DNA of 5,223 bases from positions 1 to 5,223 of the forward strand of contig JAUVOS010000176.1 in NCBI GenBank assembly GCA_030599055.1, in the 5' to 3' direction. Positions 1 through 5,223 of this stretch are shown piece after piece; position 1 is the first letter of the stretch; the number at the start of each line of letters is the position of its first letter. Origin of the DNA: Lutibacter sp. GTDB taxonomy: Bacteria > Bacteroidota > Bacteroidia > Flavobacteriales > Flavobacteriaceae. Below the pieces are notes generated by a model. The model was not told the DNA's origin. It made no database searches and saw only the letters and a program-made list of their open reading frames with translations. The translations under genes were made by a program, and so were the position numbers.

Positions 1-2411
1 GAACTCATAATACCAAACTTTTGATTGTCAAAGCCTCCTTTAAAATCATCTAATGTACTTCCATCCGGTAAATAACTTTGCAAACCATTAAAAAGCAACT
101 GTTGAACTTCGTCATCTATTGTTTGACCTTCTTCTTCAATTCGGAATTTTGTAGTAATTTTTAACTGTTTATTCGAACCATAAGTTTTTACTTCAGGAAG
201 ACTTTCAAACACTTCTTTTAAAGAAGTAGCTACTTCACTTGCGTTAGGTGCTTCCTCAAATTTTACAACATAAGAACGTCCTCCTTTAAAATCAACGCCA
301 TAGTTGAGACTATTGGTCAATAAAGAACCGATTCCTAATATAATAACGACACCTGATATGATGTAAGCCAATTTGCGTTTCTTAAGAAATTTAATATTTA
401 AACTTTGGAACCAACCTTTTGTGATTTTAGTGCTAAATGTAAATTTACCATCTCTATTTGCATACCAATCAATTAGCATACGCGTAATAAATATAGCTGT
501 GAATAAAGAAGTAAGAATACCGATAATAAGTGTCAAGGCAAAACCTTGTACAGGTCCGGTACCGAACATATATAAAATTATACCTGTAAGTATCGTGGTA
601 ATATTTGCATCAATAATAGCTGATAAGGCACCTTTAAAACTAAAACCATCCCTAATGGCTTGTTTTAGCTTTTTGCCTTTTGCTAATTCTTCCTTAATAC
701 GTTCGAATATGATTACGTTGGCATCGACCGACATACCTATTGTTAAGATAATCCCAGCAAAACCGGGTAATGTTAAAACAAAACCAAAAGCCGTCAGGAT
801 TCCAAATATAAATAAAATGTTAACTGTCAAGGCAATATCAGCAAAAATACCTGCTTTTCCATAATAAAAAATCATCCAAATAAAGACAAGTATTAAAGCT
901 AGAATAAAAGAATAAATACTTTTTTGAATGGCTTCTTTACCAAGAGAAGGTCCTACGATTTCACTTTGAACGATGTGCGCTTTAGCAGGTAATTTACCAG
1001 CTTTAAGTACGTTGGCTAAATCTTTTGCCTCGTTGATGTCAAACTGACCAGAAATTGAAGTTCTACCCGTTGTTATCGCATCATTTACTCTAGGTGCTGT
1101 ATAGACATAATTATCTAATACTACAGCGACAAATTGACCGACATTGGCTGTTGTCATTTTTCCCCATAACTTGCTGCCATAAGAATTCATGGTCATAGAA
1201 ACTTCTGGGTTAATTCCCAATTGATCAAATGTTTGAACAGCATCATCTATTACATCCCCTTCAATAGGTGCCTGGTCATTTCTATTTGATTTCAGCGCAT
1301 ATAATTGAATGATTTCAGAGTCTTTATTTGGCTTGGCATCCCACAAAAACTTGGCGTATTTTTTATCTGCAGGTAACAAAGCATACACCTCTGGCATTCT
1401 AAGATATTTGTTGACTTTTGCGGTGTCTTTTAAAGAAGCATACCCAATAACCGATGTTGTATATTGTTGTGTGATATTTGGAGAAAGCACACTAAAGAGA
1501 TTATTTTTCTCTTCAGTAGTAGTTGGGTCTTCATCGCCACCTAGTAATTCGGATATAGATTTTTCTTCTACGTCAGTTGTGTCTGTTACTTCAGTAGTTT
1601 CATCTTTTAGCAATTCTTCTACTTTGGCATTAGCAGCCATTAAAAACTGGGAAACATCTTGATTGGAATAAACTTCCCAAAATTGCAATTCTGCAGTACT
1701 TTGTAAAAGATTTTTTACACGGTGTATGTCTTTTGCTCCGGGTAACTCAATTAAGATACGACCCGATTTTCCAATACGTTGAATGTTGGGCTGAGTAACT
1801 CCAAACTTATCGATACGTGTACGCAATACACGAAAAGCTGTACTTATAGAGTTGCTGACTTCTTCTTCAATGAGTGGCATAACTTCCTCATCTGACATAT
1901 TGAAGTTAATTTTATCTTGTAAGGATTTATTCCCAAAGATATCAGGATCTCCTAGTTTTGCATTTCCATCTGAAATTTCTGCAAATTTGTCAAAGAAAAT
2001 AGAAATATATGGTTTCGTTTCTGTTTTTTGCGCTTCAGATGCAGCATCTAATGCCTGATTGAATATTGGATTCTTAGAATCATTTGACAATCCTATTAAA
2101 ATATCTTTTACAGATACTTGTAGTGTAGCATTAATCCCACCTTTTAAATCTAAGCCTAAATTGATCGCCTTTTCCTTAATATCATTATAGGTAAATAAAT
2201 TGAAGTAAAGATTTGTGTCGTTTGCGACAGAATCTAAATATTGTCTTTCTATCCTGGCAATATCTCTACCATCACCATCTGTCACGATAGAATTGGCATA
2301 TTCAAAAGCTTTTTTTTCTACTTTATTAGTAGAAAAAGTAAATGAAATGGAATACAGACTTACCAATCCAAAAAGAATGGCAAACGTGTTAATAAGTCCC
2401 TTATTTTGCAT
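1..2411 (-). CDS. secDF: Fused protein translocase subunit SecDF (3' end beyond window)
   Basis: Inner-membrane accessory subunit of the Sec translocon. The family uses the proton-motive force to help pull secreted proteins out of SecYEG on the periplasmic side. The minus-strand frame is open from ATG 2411-2409 to the window edge, 803 codons. An in-frame TGA at 2429-2427 makes this the first usable ATG; no Shine-Dalgarno is visible. Order seen: TM1 (about residues 5-24); SecD motif GLDLKGG (86-92); a large periplasmic region with a typical RVLRTRIDKFGV stretch; an acidic Thr-rich insertion (about 262-303); TM2-TM6 (about 499-642) with GMSVDAN, whose D563 matches the conserved proton-relay aspartate of SecD; then TM7 (about 680-698) and the SecF motif GVDFKGG (705-711), followed by the SecF periplasmic domain. 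Fused SecDF is usual in Bacteroidota, at roughly 1000 residues from memory, so the last SecF helices lie outside the window. Identity is secure. Confidence 0.97.
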   Translation of the reverse strand, partial: MQNKGLINTFAILFGLVSLYSISFTFSTNKVEKKAFEYANSIVTDGDGRDIARIERQYLDSVANDTNLYFNLFTYNDIKEKAINLGLDLKGGINATLQVSVKDILIGLSNDSKNPIFNQALDAASEAQKTETKPYISIFFDKFAEISDGNAKLGDPDIFGNKSLQDKINFNMSDEEVMPLIEEEVSNSISTAFRVLRTRIDKFGVTQPNIQRIGKSGRILIELPGAKDIHRVKNLLQSTAELQFWEVYSNQDVSQFLMAANAKVEELLKDETTEVTDTTDVEEKSISELLGGDEDPTTTEEKNNLFSVLSPNITQQYTTSVIGYASLKDTAKVNKYLRMPEVYALLPADKKYAKFLWDAKPNKDSEIIQLYALKSNRNDQAPIEGDVIDDAVQTFDQLGINPEVSMTMNSYGSKLWGKMTTANVGQFVAVVLDNYVYTAPRVNDAITTGRTSISGQFDINEAKDLANVLKAGKLPAKAHIVQSEIVGPSLGKEAIQKSIYSFILALILVFIWMIFYYGKAGIFADIALTVNILFIFGILTAFGFVLTLPGFAGIILTIGMSVDANVIIFERIKEELAKGKKLKQAIRDGFSFKGALSAIIDANITTILTGIILYMFGTGPVQGFALTLIIGILTSLFTAIFITRMLIDWYANRDGKFTFSTKITKGWFQSLNIKFLKKRKLAYIISGVVIILGIGSLLTNSLNYGVDFKGGRSYVVKFEEAPNASEVATSLKEVFESLPEVKTYGSNKQLKITTKFRIEEEGQTIDDEVQQLLFNGLQSYLPDGSTLDDFKGGFDNQKFGIMS

Positions 2412-2450
2412 AATTATTTGGTTTATTCAAATATCAAATTTTCAAGTCTG

Positions 2451-2458
2451 CAAACTTA
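2451..2458 (-). promoter_or_regulatory. Candidate secDF promoter, Bacteroidota -7 box
   Basis: The minus strand reads TAAGTTTG, an exact match to the TAnnTTTG -7 consensus of the Bacteroidota primary sigma factor. It lies 39 bases upstream of the secDF ATG, giving a leader of about 30-35 nt. No clear TTTG -33 box is seen at the usual spacing. A run of nine A (minus strand, 2470-2462) sits in the spacer just upstream. The assignment rests on consensus match and position only. Confidence 0.45.
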
Positions 2459-2568
2459 CGGTTTTTTTTTATCATTTCTATAAGCTGAATTTGGTATTTT
2501 TTGAGAAGTAGTATTTCCTTTAAACTTTGAGGTAAAAAGGATTTTACAATAGATTTTTAAAGTGTAAT

Positions 2569-2584
2569 TAAATTTGTATTTTTG
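2569..2584 (+). promoter_or_regulatory. Candidate promoter with two adjacent -7 boxes for the lipoprotein gene
   Basis: Two exact TAnnTTTG matches lie end to end: TAAATTTG (2569-2576) and TATTTTTG (2577-2584). The second ends 23 bases before the ATG at 2608. Upstream T-rich stretches (2542-2545, 2554-2558) sit roughly where a -33 box belongs, but neither is a true TTTG. The second box and its downstream bases closely match the element in front of mutL at 3830-3845. AT-rich DNA yields such boxes by chance, so confidence is moderate. Confidence 0.45.
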
Positions 2585-2607
2585 AAGCGAATTCATCTAC
2601 TGTCAAT

Positions 2608-3078
2608 ATGTATAAAATATCGATTTTCTTTATTTTTATTGTGTTTTCATTTACTTCGTGTAATTACTTTGATAGAATTTTTAATAAAAATCCGGATCGA
2701 ATTGATTTTACAAGTGTAGATGAGTATCCGATGTTTCCCTCTTGTGATAGCTTGGCGACTATAGCTTACAAACAGAAATGTTTTGAAAATACGCTTGCTA
2801 AGTACATACAAAGGGACTTAGAACAGCATAAATTTTCATCTCCATTAGTAATTACGGATGCATTAATTATCCATATTAATGTTGATGAAAATGGCAAAGC
2901 ATCCCTTCAAAACTTAGAAGCTTCAACACAAATTAAAGAATTGTTGCCCGAACTTGAAGCACTTATTAATGAAAGTATTGTAAATTTTCCAACACTCATC
3001 CCAGCAAAAAAAAGAGGACTGTATGTTAATAGTAAATATATAATACCTTTGTATATAGTCGAAAAAACTAAAAAATAA
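2608..3078 (+). CDS. Small lipoprotein with a TonB C-terminal-like domain
   Basis: A 156-residue protein. The N-terminus is a short hydrophobic signal sequence ending in a lipobox-like FTSC with C18 as the predicted lipidated residue. NYFDR follows the cysteine, not the acidic surface-export signal known in Bacteroidota, so the protein probably faces the periplasm. The rest resembles the C-terminal domain of flavobacterial energy-transducer (TonB) proteins: YPMFPSC (40-46), KCF (57-59), a strand-turn INVDENGK (90-97), and FPTLIPAKKRG (127-137) followed by IIPL. C46 and C58 are spaced like the cysteine pair often seen in that family and could form a disulfide. The cytoplasmic anchor and Pro-rich linker of a true TonB are missing, so it is unlikely to energise receptors in the usual way. 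ATG 2608 is the first ATG after an in-frame TAA at 2569-2571; no Shine-Dalgarno. It is divergent from secDF and probably co-transcribed with the gene at 3105. Exact role unknown. Confidence 0.85.
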   Translation: MYKISIFFIFIVFSFTSCNYFDRIFNKNPDRIDFTSVDEYPMFPSCDSLATIAYKQKCFENTLAKYIQRDLEQHKFSSPLVITDALIIHINVDENGKASLQNLEASTQIKELLPELEALINESIVNFPTLIPAKKRGLYVNSKYIIPLYIVEKTKK

Positions 3079-3104
3079 TAAATTGCACTACTAATAAAAA
3101 GAAT

Positions 3105-3389
3105 ATGGGAATTTTCAGGAAACAACAAAACAAACGATTCAATTACCAATCTCGCTTTTATGAAAATGAAAGTGAAGGAAGTCCTTTTGATATCAAACAC
3201 AAATTTGATGAGCATCGGAATACTGCCCAACCTCCAAGTGGTTTAAAAGCAAGATTTAACGCCGCTTTTAACGAATTAAAAAGCCCTAGTGAGAAAAAAG
3301 TAAGAACGCGACTTTTAATTATTATTGCTATTCTACTGCTTATATTCTTGTATATTATTGATTTTGATTTATCCATTTTTAAACGATAG
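3105..3389 (+). CDS. Small C-terminally anchored membrane protein, function unknown
   Basis: A 94-residue protein starting 26 bases after the lipoprotein stop, so probably in the same transcript; an A-rich stretch rather than a Shine-Dalgarno precedes the ATG. The first 68 residues are polar and charged, with an aromatic-basic segment (RFNYQSRFYE, 11-20), a PFDIKHKFDEHR segment (27-38) and a basic cluster just before the membrane (K64, K65, R67, R69). One hydrophobic helix follows (about 69-86) and a short tail, DFDLSIFKR. Under the positive-inside rule the N-terminal part should be cytoplasmic and the tail periplasmic. I recall similar short proteins near mutL in Flavobacteriia, some carrying the name 'riboflavin synthase subunit beta'; nothing here supports that enzyme, since the protein is too short and membrane-anchored. 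No catalytic motif is visible. The organised composition and tight spacing argue for a real gene. Confidence 0.8.
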   Translation: MGIFRKQQNKRFNYQSRFYENESEGSPFDIKHKFDEHRNTAQPPSGLKARFNAAFNELKSPSEKKVRTRLLIIIAILLLIFLYIIDFDLSIFKR

Positions 3390-3420
3390 TTTTTTATTCT
3401 TTGTGTTTTGTTATTCCATT

Positions 3421-3497
3421 ATTTAAAATTTAAAATTTAAAATTCCACATTCCACATTCCACATTCCACATTTAACATTTAACATTTAAAATTTAAC
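3421..3497. repeat. 7-bp tandem array, 11 units of ATTYMAM
   Basis: Eleven uninterrupted heptamers in perfect phase: ATTTAAA three times (3421-3441), ATTCCAC four times (3442-3469), ATTTAAC twice (3470-3483), ATTTAAA once, then ATTTAAC once (to 3497). After a 6-base ATTTGG the pattern decays into ATTCTAG, ACTCTGA, ACACTCT (3504-3524). Variants occur in blocks, as expected from slippage or unequal exchange spreading single mutated units. I recall similar AT-rich heptamer arrays between genes in Flavobacteriia. No function can be read from the sequence. Confidence 0.9.
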
Positions 3498-3560
3498 ATT
3501 TGGATTCTAGACTCTGAACACTCTTATTTTATACACCTTGTGTAACTGCTCAGCCATGTT

Positions 3561-3573
3561 TATTTCACGCAAA
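3561..3573 (+). repeat. Left arm of a 13-bp perfect inverted repeat
   Basis: TATTTCACGCAAA here is the exact reverse complement of TTTGCGTGAAATA at 3732-3744. The arms are 158 bp apart and bound a 184-bp segment with no coding potential. Beyond the perfect arms the match continues only as a CAT/ATG triplet after a 2-nt bulge. No target-site duplication is evident. Confidence 0.75.
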
Positions 3574-3714
3574 AACCAAAAGAAATACGCAATCTCTTCC
3601 CTTCTATTATAAGAAAATTGCATCAAAAGACGGAAAGATGAATGCAAGGTACCAATAAAACTTTGCGTTCTCGCCTGCCTTTAAGTTTGTGAAAAACAGG
3701 AGTAAGAAACCCTG

Positions 3715-3738
3715 CTTAGCGTCTTTGCGCCTTTGCGT
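3715..3738 (+). repeat. 8-bp tandem array, three units of CTTWGCGY
   Basis: Three contiguous octamers: CTTAGCGT (3715-3722), CTTTGCGC (3723-3730) and CTTTGCGT (3731-3738). A fourth isolated CTTTGCGT lies at 3661-3668. The last unit overlaps the right arm of the inverted repeat. Strings like CTTTGCGYCTTTGCGTGAA are familiar to me from intergenic DNA of many Bacteroidota and some cyanobacteria, so this is probably one copy of a dispersed repeat family. That comparison is from memory. Confidence 0.75.
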
Positions 3739-3744
3739 GAAATA
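3732..3744 (+). repeat. Right arm of a 13-bp perfect inverted repeat
   Basis: TTTGCGTGAAATA is the exact reverse complement of 3561-3573. The arm overlaps the last octamer of the CTTWGCGY array, so the whole segment may belong to one repeat element. If transcribed, the arms could close a long-range stem. This is about 110 bp upstream of the mutL start. Confidence 0.75.
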
Positions 3745-3829
3745 CATTTTTAAAAACTCTTACGGGCGAATAGTCATCACCTTGTTTATAAGTTAGAAAC
3801 GAATAACACAAAATGTGCTTAGATTTAAC

Positions 3830-3837
3830 TATTTTTG
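3830..3837 (+). promoter_or_regulatory. Candidate mutL promoter, Bacteroidota -7 box
   Basis: TATTTTTG matches TAnnTTTG exactly and ends 16 bases before the mutL ATG, which implies a leader of only about 10 nt. No TTTG -33 box is found at the expected spacing. Bases 3830-3845 match 2577-2592, upstream of the lipoprotein gene, at 15 of 16 positions. That suggests a real start element, though AT-rich chance matches are possible. Confidence 0.45.
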
Positions 3838-3853
3838 AAGCCAATAAATTCGA

Positions 3854-5223
3854 ATGTCTGATATTATACATTTATTACCTGATCATGTTGCCAATCAAAT
3901 TGCAGCAGGCGAAGTCGTACAGCGACCTGCTTCGGTAGTAAAAGAATTGTTAGAAAATGCTATTGATGCAAAGGCTACTATCATTAAATTACTAATTAAA
4001 GATGCCGGAAAAACAGCTATTCAGGTAATTGATAATGGAACCGGAATGAGTGCAACAGATGCTCGTTTGAGTTTTGAACGCCATTCTACTTCAAAAATAA
4101 GTAAAGCTGAGGATTTATTTCAAATACAAACAAAAGGTTTTAGGGGAGAAGCTTTAGCATCTATTGCCGCCATAGCACACGTAGAATTAAAAACAAAAAA
4201 GGAAGAAGATGAAGTGGGAACTATTATTCTTATTGAAGGGAGTAGAATAATAAGACAAGAGCCTGTTGCAATGCCTACGGGTACGAGTATTTCTGTTAAA
4301 AATTTGTTTTATAATATCCCGGCACGTAGGAGATTTCTCAAATCAGATGCAGTAGAAACACGACATATTATCAATGAAATGCAACGGGTAGCATTGGCGC
4401 ATCCGAGCATTACTTTTTTTATGTATCATAATGATAATGAAGTGTATCATTTGCCGGAGAGCAATCTTAAAAAGCGAATTGTAACTATTTTTGGAAAAAA
4501 AACAAATGAAAAATTAGTGCCAATACACGAAAAAACGCCCATTGTTAACATCGAAGGCTTTGTTGCAAAGCCCGAATTTGCTAAGAAAAAACGTGGCGAA
4601 CAGTTTTTCTTTGTCAACGGCAGATTTATTAAAGCACCTTACCTTAATCATGCTGTAAAAAAGGCTTTTGAAGGTTTGATTTCTAATGCACAGCATCCTA
4701 CTTATTTTTTGTTTTTAGAGGTTCCTACAAATACGGTCGATATCAATATTCATCCCACAAAAACGGAAGTAAAATTTGATAATGAAAAAGATTTATATGC
4801 CATTATACGTGCTACAGTAAAACATAGCTTGGGTCAATATAGTGTTGCACCGGTATTAGATTTTAACAGAGATGCGAATTTGGATACTCCTTACAAATAC
4901 AAAGATAAAAAACCCTCATCTGAGCCTGCGATAAAAGTAGATAGAGATTTTAATCCTTTTCAAAATAAAAAAACGAAATCTTGGGAGAGTTTATATTCAG
5001 ACATTAAAAAGGTTGATATTCCACATACTGAAGATGATGAAAATATGGAAACGAATAATCTGTTCTCCTCTGATGATGCTTTGTTGTCGAATATTAAAAC
5101 ACAACAATTACACAGAAAATATATTGTCAGTACAATCAAATCAGGAATGGTTTTTATTCACCAAAATAGAGCACATCAACGTATTTTGTATGAGGAATTT
5201 TTAACAAAGATGACCGTTGGAGA
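3854..5223 (+). CDS. mutL: DNA mismatch repair protein MutL (3' end beyond window)
   Basis: GHKL-family ATPase that links mismatch recognition by MutS to strand removal. 456 codons are seen; the frame is open at the right edge. The start is well fixed: an in-frame TAA lies at 3845-3847 and the protein begins at the usual place, MSDIIHLLPDHVANQIAAGEVV. ATPase motifs: ELLENAIDA (31-39; E34 is the general base and N35 binds Mg), DNGTGM (60-65), RHSTSKI (76-82), KGFRGEALASI (94-104) and PTGTSISVKNLFYNIPARRRF (141-161). The transducer domain carries FFVNGRFIK (252-260) and the conserved HPTKTEVKF (300-308). A charged, poorly conserved linker (about 335-410) leads to the start of the dimerisation domain. 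There IHQNRAHQRILYE (435-447) takes the place of the DQHA-X2-E-X4-E endonuclease motif, with the D, H, A and first E all replaced. It appears to have its own promoter rather than relying on the upstream pair. Identity is secure. Confidence 0.97.
   Translation, partial: MSDIIHLLPDHVANQIAAGEVVQRPASVVKELLENAIDAKATIIKLLIKDAGKTAIQVIDNGTGMSATDARLSFERHSTSKISKAEDLFQIQTKGFRGEALASIAAIAHVELKTKKEEDEVGTIILIEGSRIIRQEPVAMPTGTSISVKNLFYNIPARRRFLKSDAVETRHIINEMQRVALAHPSITFFMYHNDNEVYHLPESNLKKRIVTIFGKKTNEKLVPIHEKTPIVNIEGFVAKPEFAKKKRGEQFFFVNGRFIKAPYLNHAVKKAFEGLISNAQHPTYFLFLEVPTNTVDINIHPTKTEVKFDNEKDLYAIIRATVKHSLGQYSVAPVLDFNRDANLDTPYKYKDKKPSSEPAIKVDRDFNPFQNKKTKSWESLYSDIKKVDIPHTEDDENMETNNLFSSDDALLSNIKTQQLHRKYIVSTIKSGMVFIHQNRAHQRILYEEFLTKMTVG

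Larger units (their letters stand above)
3390..3853. other. 464-bp gene-free region between the small membrane protein gene and mutL
   Basis: No convincing coding sequence is seen on either strand. It holds a 7-bp tandem array (3421-3497) trailing into degenerate heptads (to about 3524), a region bounded by a 13-bp inverted repeat (3561-3744) that contains an 8-bp tandem array at its right end, and the mutL promoter candidate. No strong terminator hairpin with a T-run follows the stop at 3389. A weak 6-bp stem (TTGCAT 3618-3623 with ATGCAA 3642-3647) lies inside the inverted-repeat region. It is long for a same-strand gap in an otherwise compact layout. Confidence 0.75.

Noticed and set aside
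10..50. Second DFKGG-like sequence in SecDF near the left edge
   Set aside because: DDFKGGFD here is a chance echo of the SecF GVDFKGG motif; it lies in the periplasmic loop just before the expected next SecF helix and has no duplicated context.
373..864. Open plus-strand frame of 163 codons opposite secDF
   Set aside because: It lies antisense to the strongly conserved SecD membrane region, including GMSVDAN. Its hydrophobic composition is that of a shadow frame, with no plausible start context.
1309..2511. Three plus-strand open frames at 1309-1662, 1852-2058 and 2215-2511
   Set aside because: All are antisense to secDF, rich in Ser and Leu as expected opposite coding AT-rich DNA, with no motifs.
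2907..3376. Two minus-strand open frames across the lipoprotein and small membrane protein genes
   Set aside because: They are opposite the two plus-strand genes, which have better signals (lipobox, TonB-C-like motifs, tight spacing).
3532..3544. Small hairpin TACAC-CTT-GTGTA, possible terminator or operator
   Set aside because: Only a 5-bp stem with no following T-run and no extension; expected by chance in this composition.
3421..3744. CRISPR array or transposon
   Set aside because: The repeat units are 7-8 bp with no spacers, no transposase is present, and no target-site duplication flanks the inverted repeat.
4514..4696. Minus-strand open frame of 60 codons within mutL
   Set aside because: It is antisense to the conserved transducer domain of MutL, including FFVNGRFIK.
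5013..5204. Plus-strand open frame of 63 codons in another frame of mutL
   Set aside because: It overlaps the well-supported MutL frame and shows no recognisable protein features.

Overview
The window looks like ordinary chromosome from a low-GC member of the Bacteroidota, most likely class Flavobacteriia. Four things point that way: a fused SecDF translocase gene, three sequences that exactly match the Bacteroidota -7 promoter box TAnnTTTG, starts without Shine-Dalgarno sequences, and lipoprotein and MutL sequences with a flavobacterial flavour. The genus cannot be fixed from the sequence alone.

Layout. Positions 1-2411 (minus strand) hold the first 803 codons of secDF, the fused SecD-SecF accessory subunit of the Sec translocon; its C-terminal end lies beyond the left edge. 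A 196-bp divergent intergenic region (2412-2607) carries candidate promoters facing both ways. On the plus strand, a small lipoprotein gene with a TonB-C-like domain (2608-3078) is followed after 26 bp by a gene for a 94-residue protein with a single C-terminal membrane helix (3105-3389); the two are probably co-transcribed. A 464-bp gene-free stretch (3390-3853) then holds two tandem arrays, eleven 7-bp units and three 8-bp units, and a widely spaced 13-bp inverted repeat. It ends in a candidate promoter for mutL (3854 to the right edge, 456 codons seen, 3' end missing).

Function. SecDF and MutL are housekeeping proteins (protein export and mismatch repair). The lipoprotein and the small membrane protein are envelope proteins of unknown role. 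Nothing in the sequence ties the four genes into one pathway. I see no new defence, mobile or biosynthetic system. The points most worth a second look are the structured repeats upstream of mutL, the eroded endonuclease motif in MutL, a near-identical promoter/start element in front of two unlinked transcripts, and an acidic insertion in SecD.
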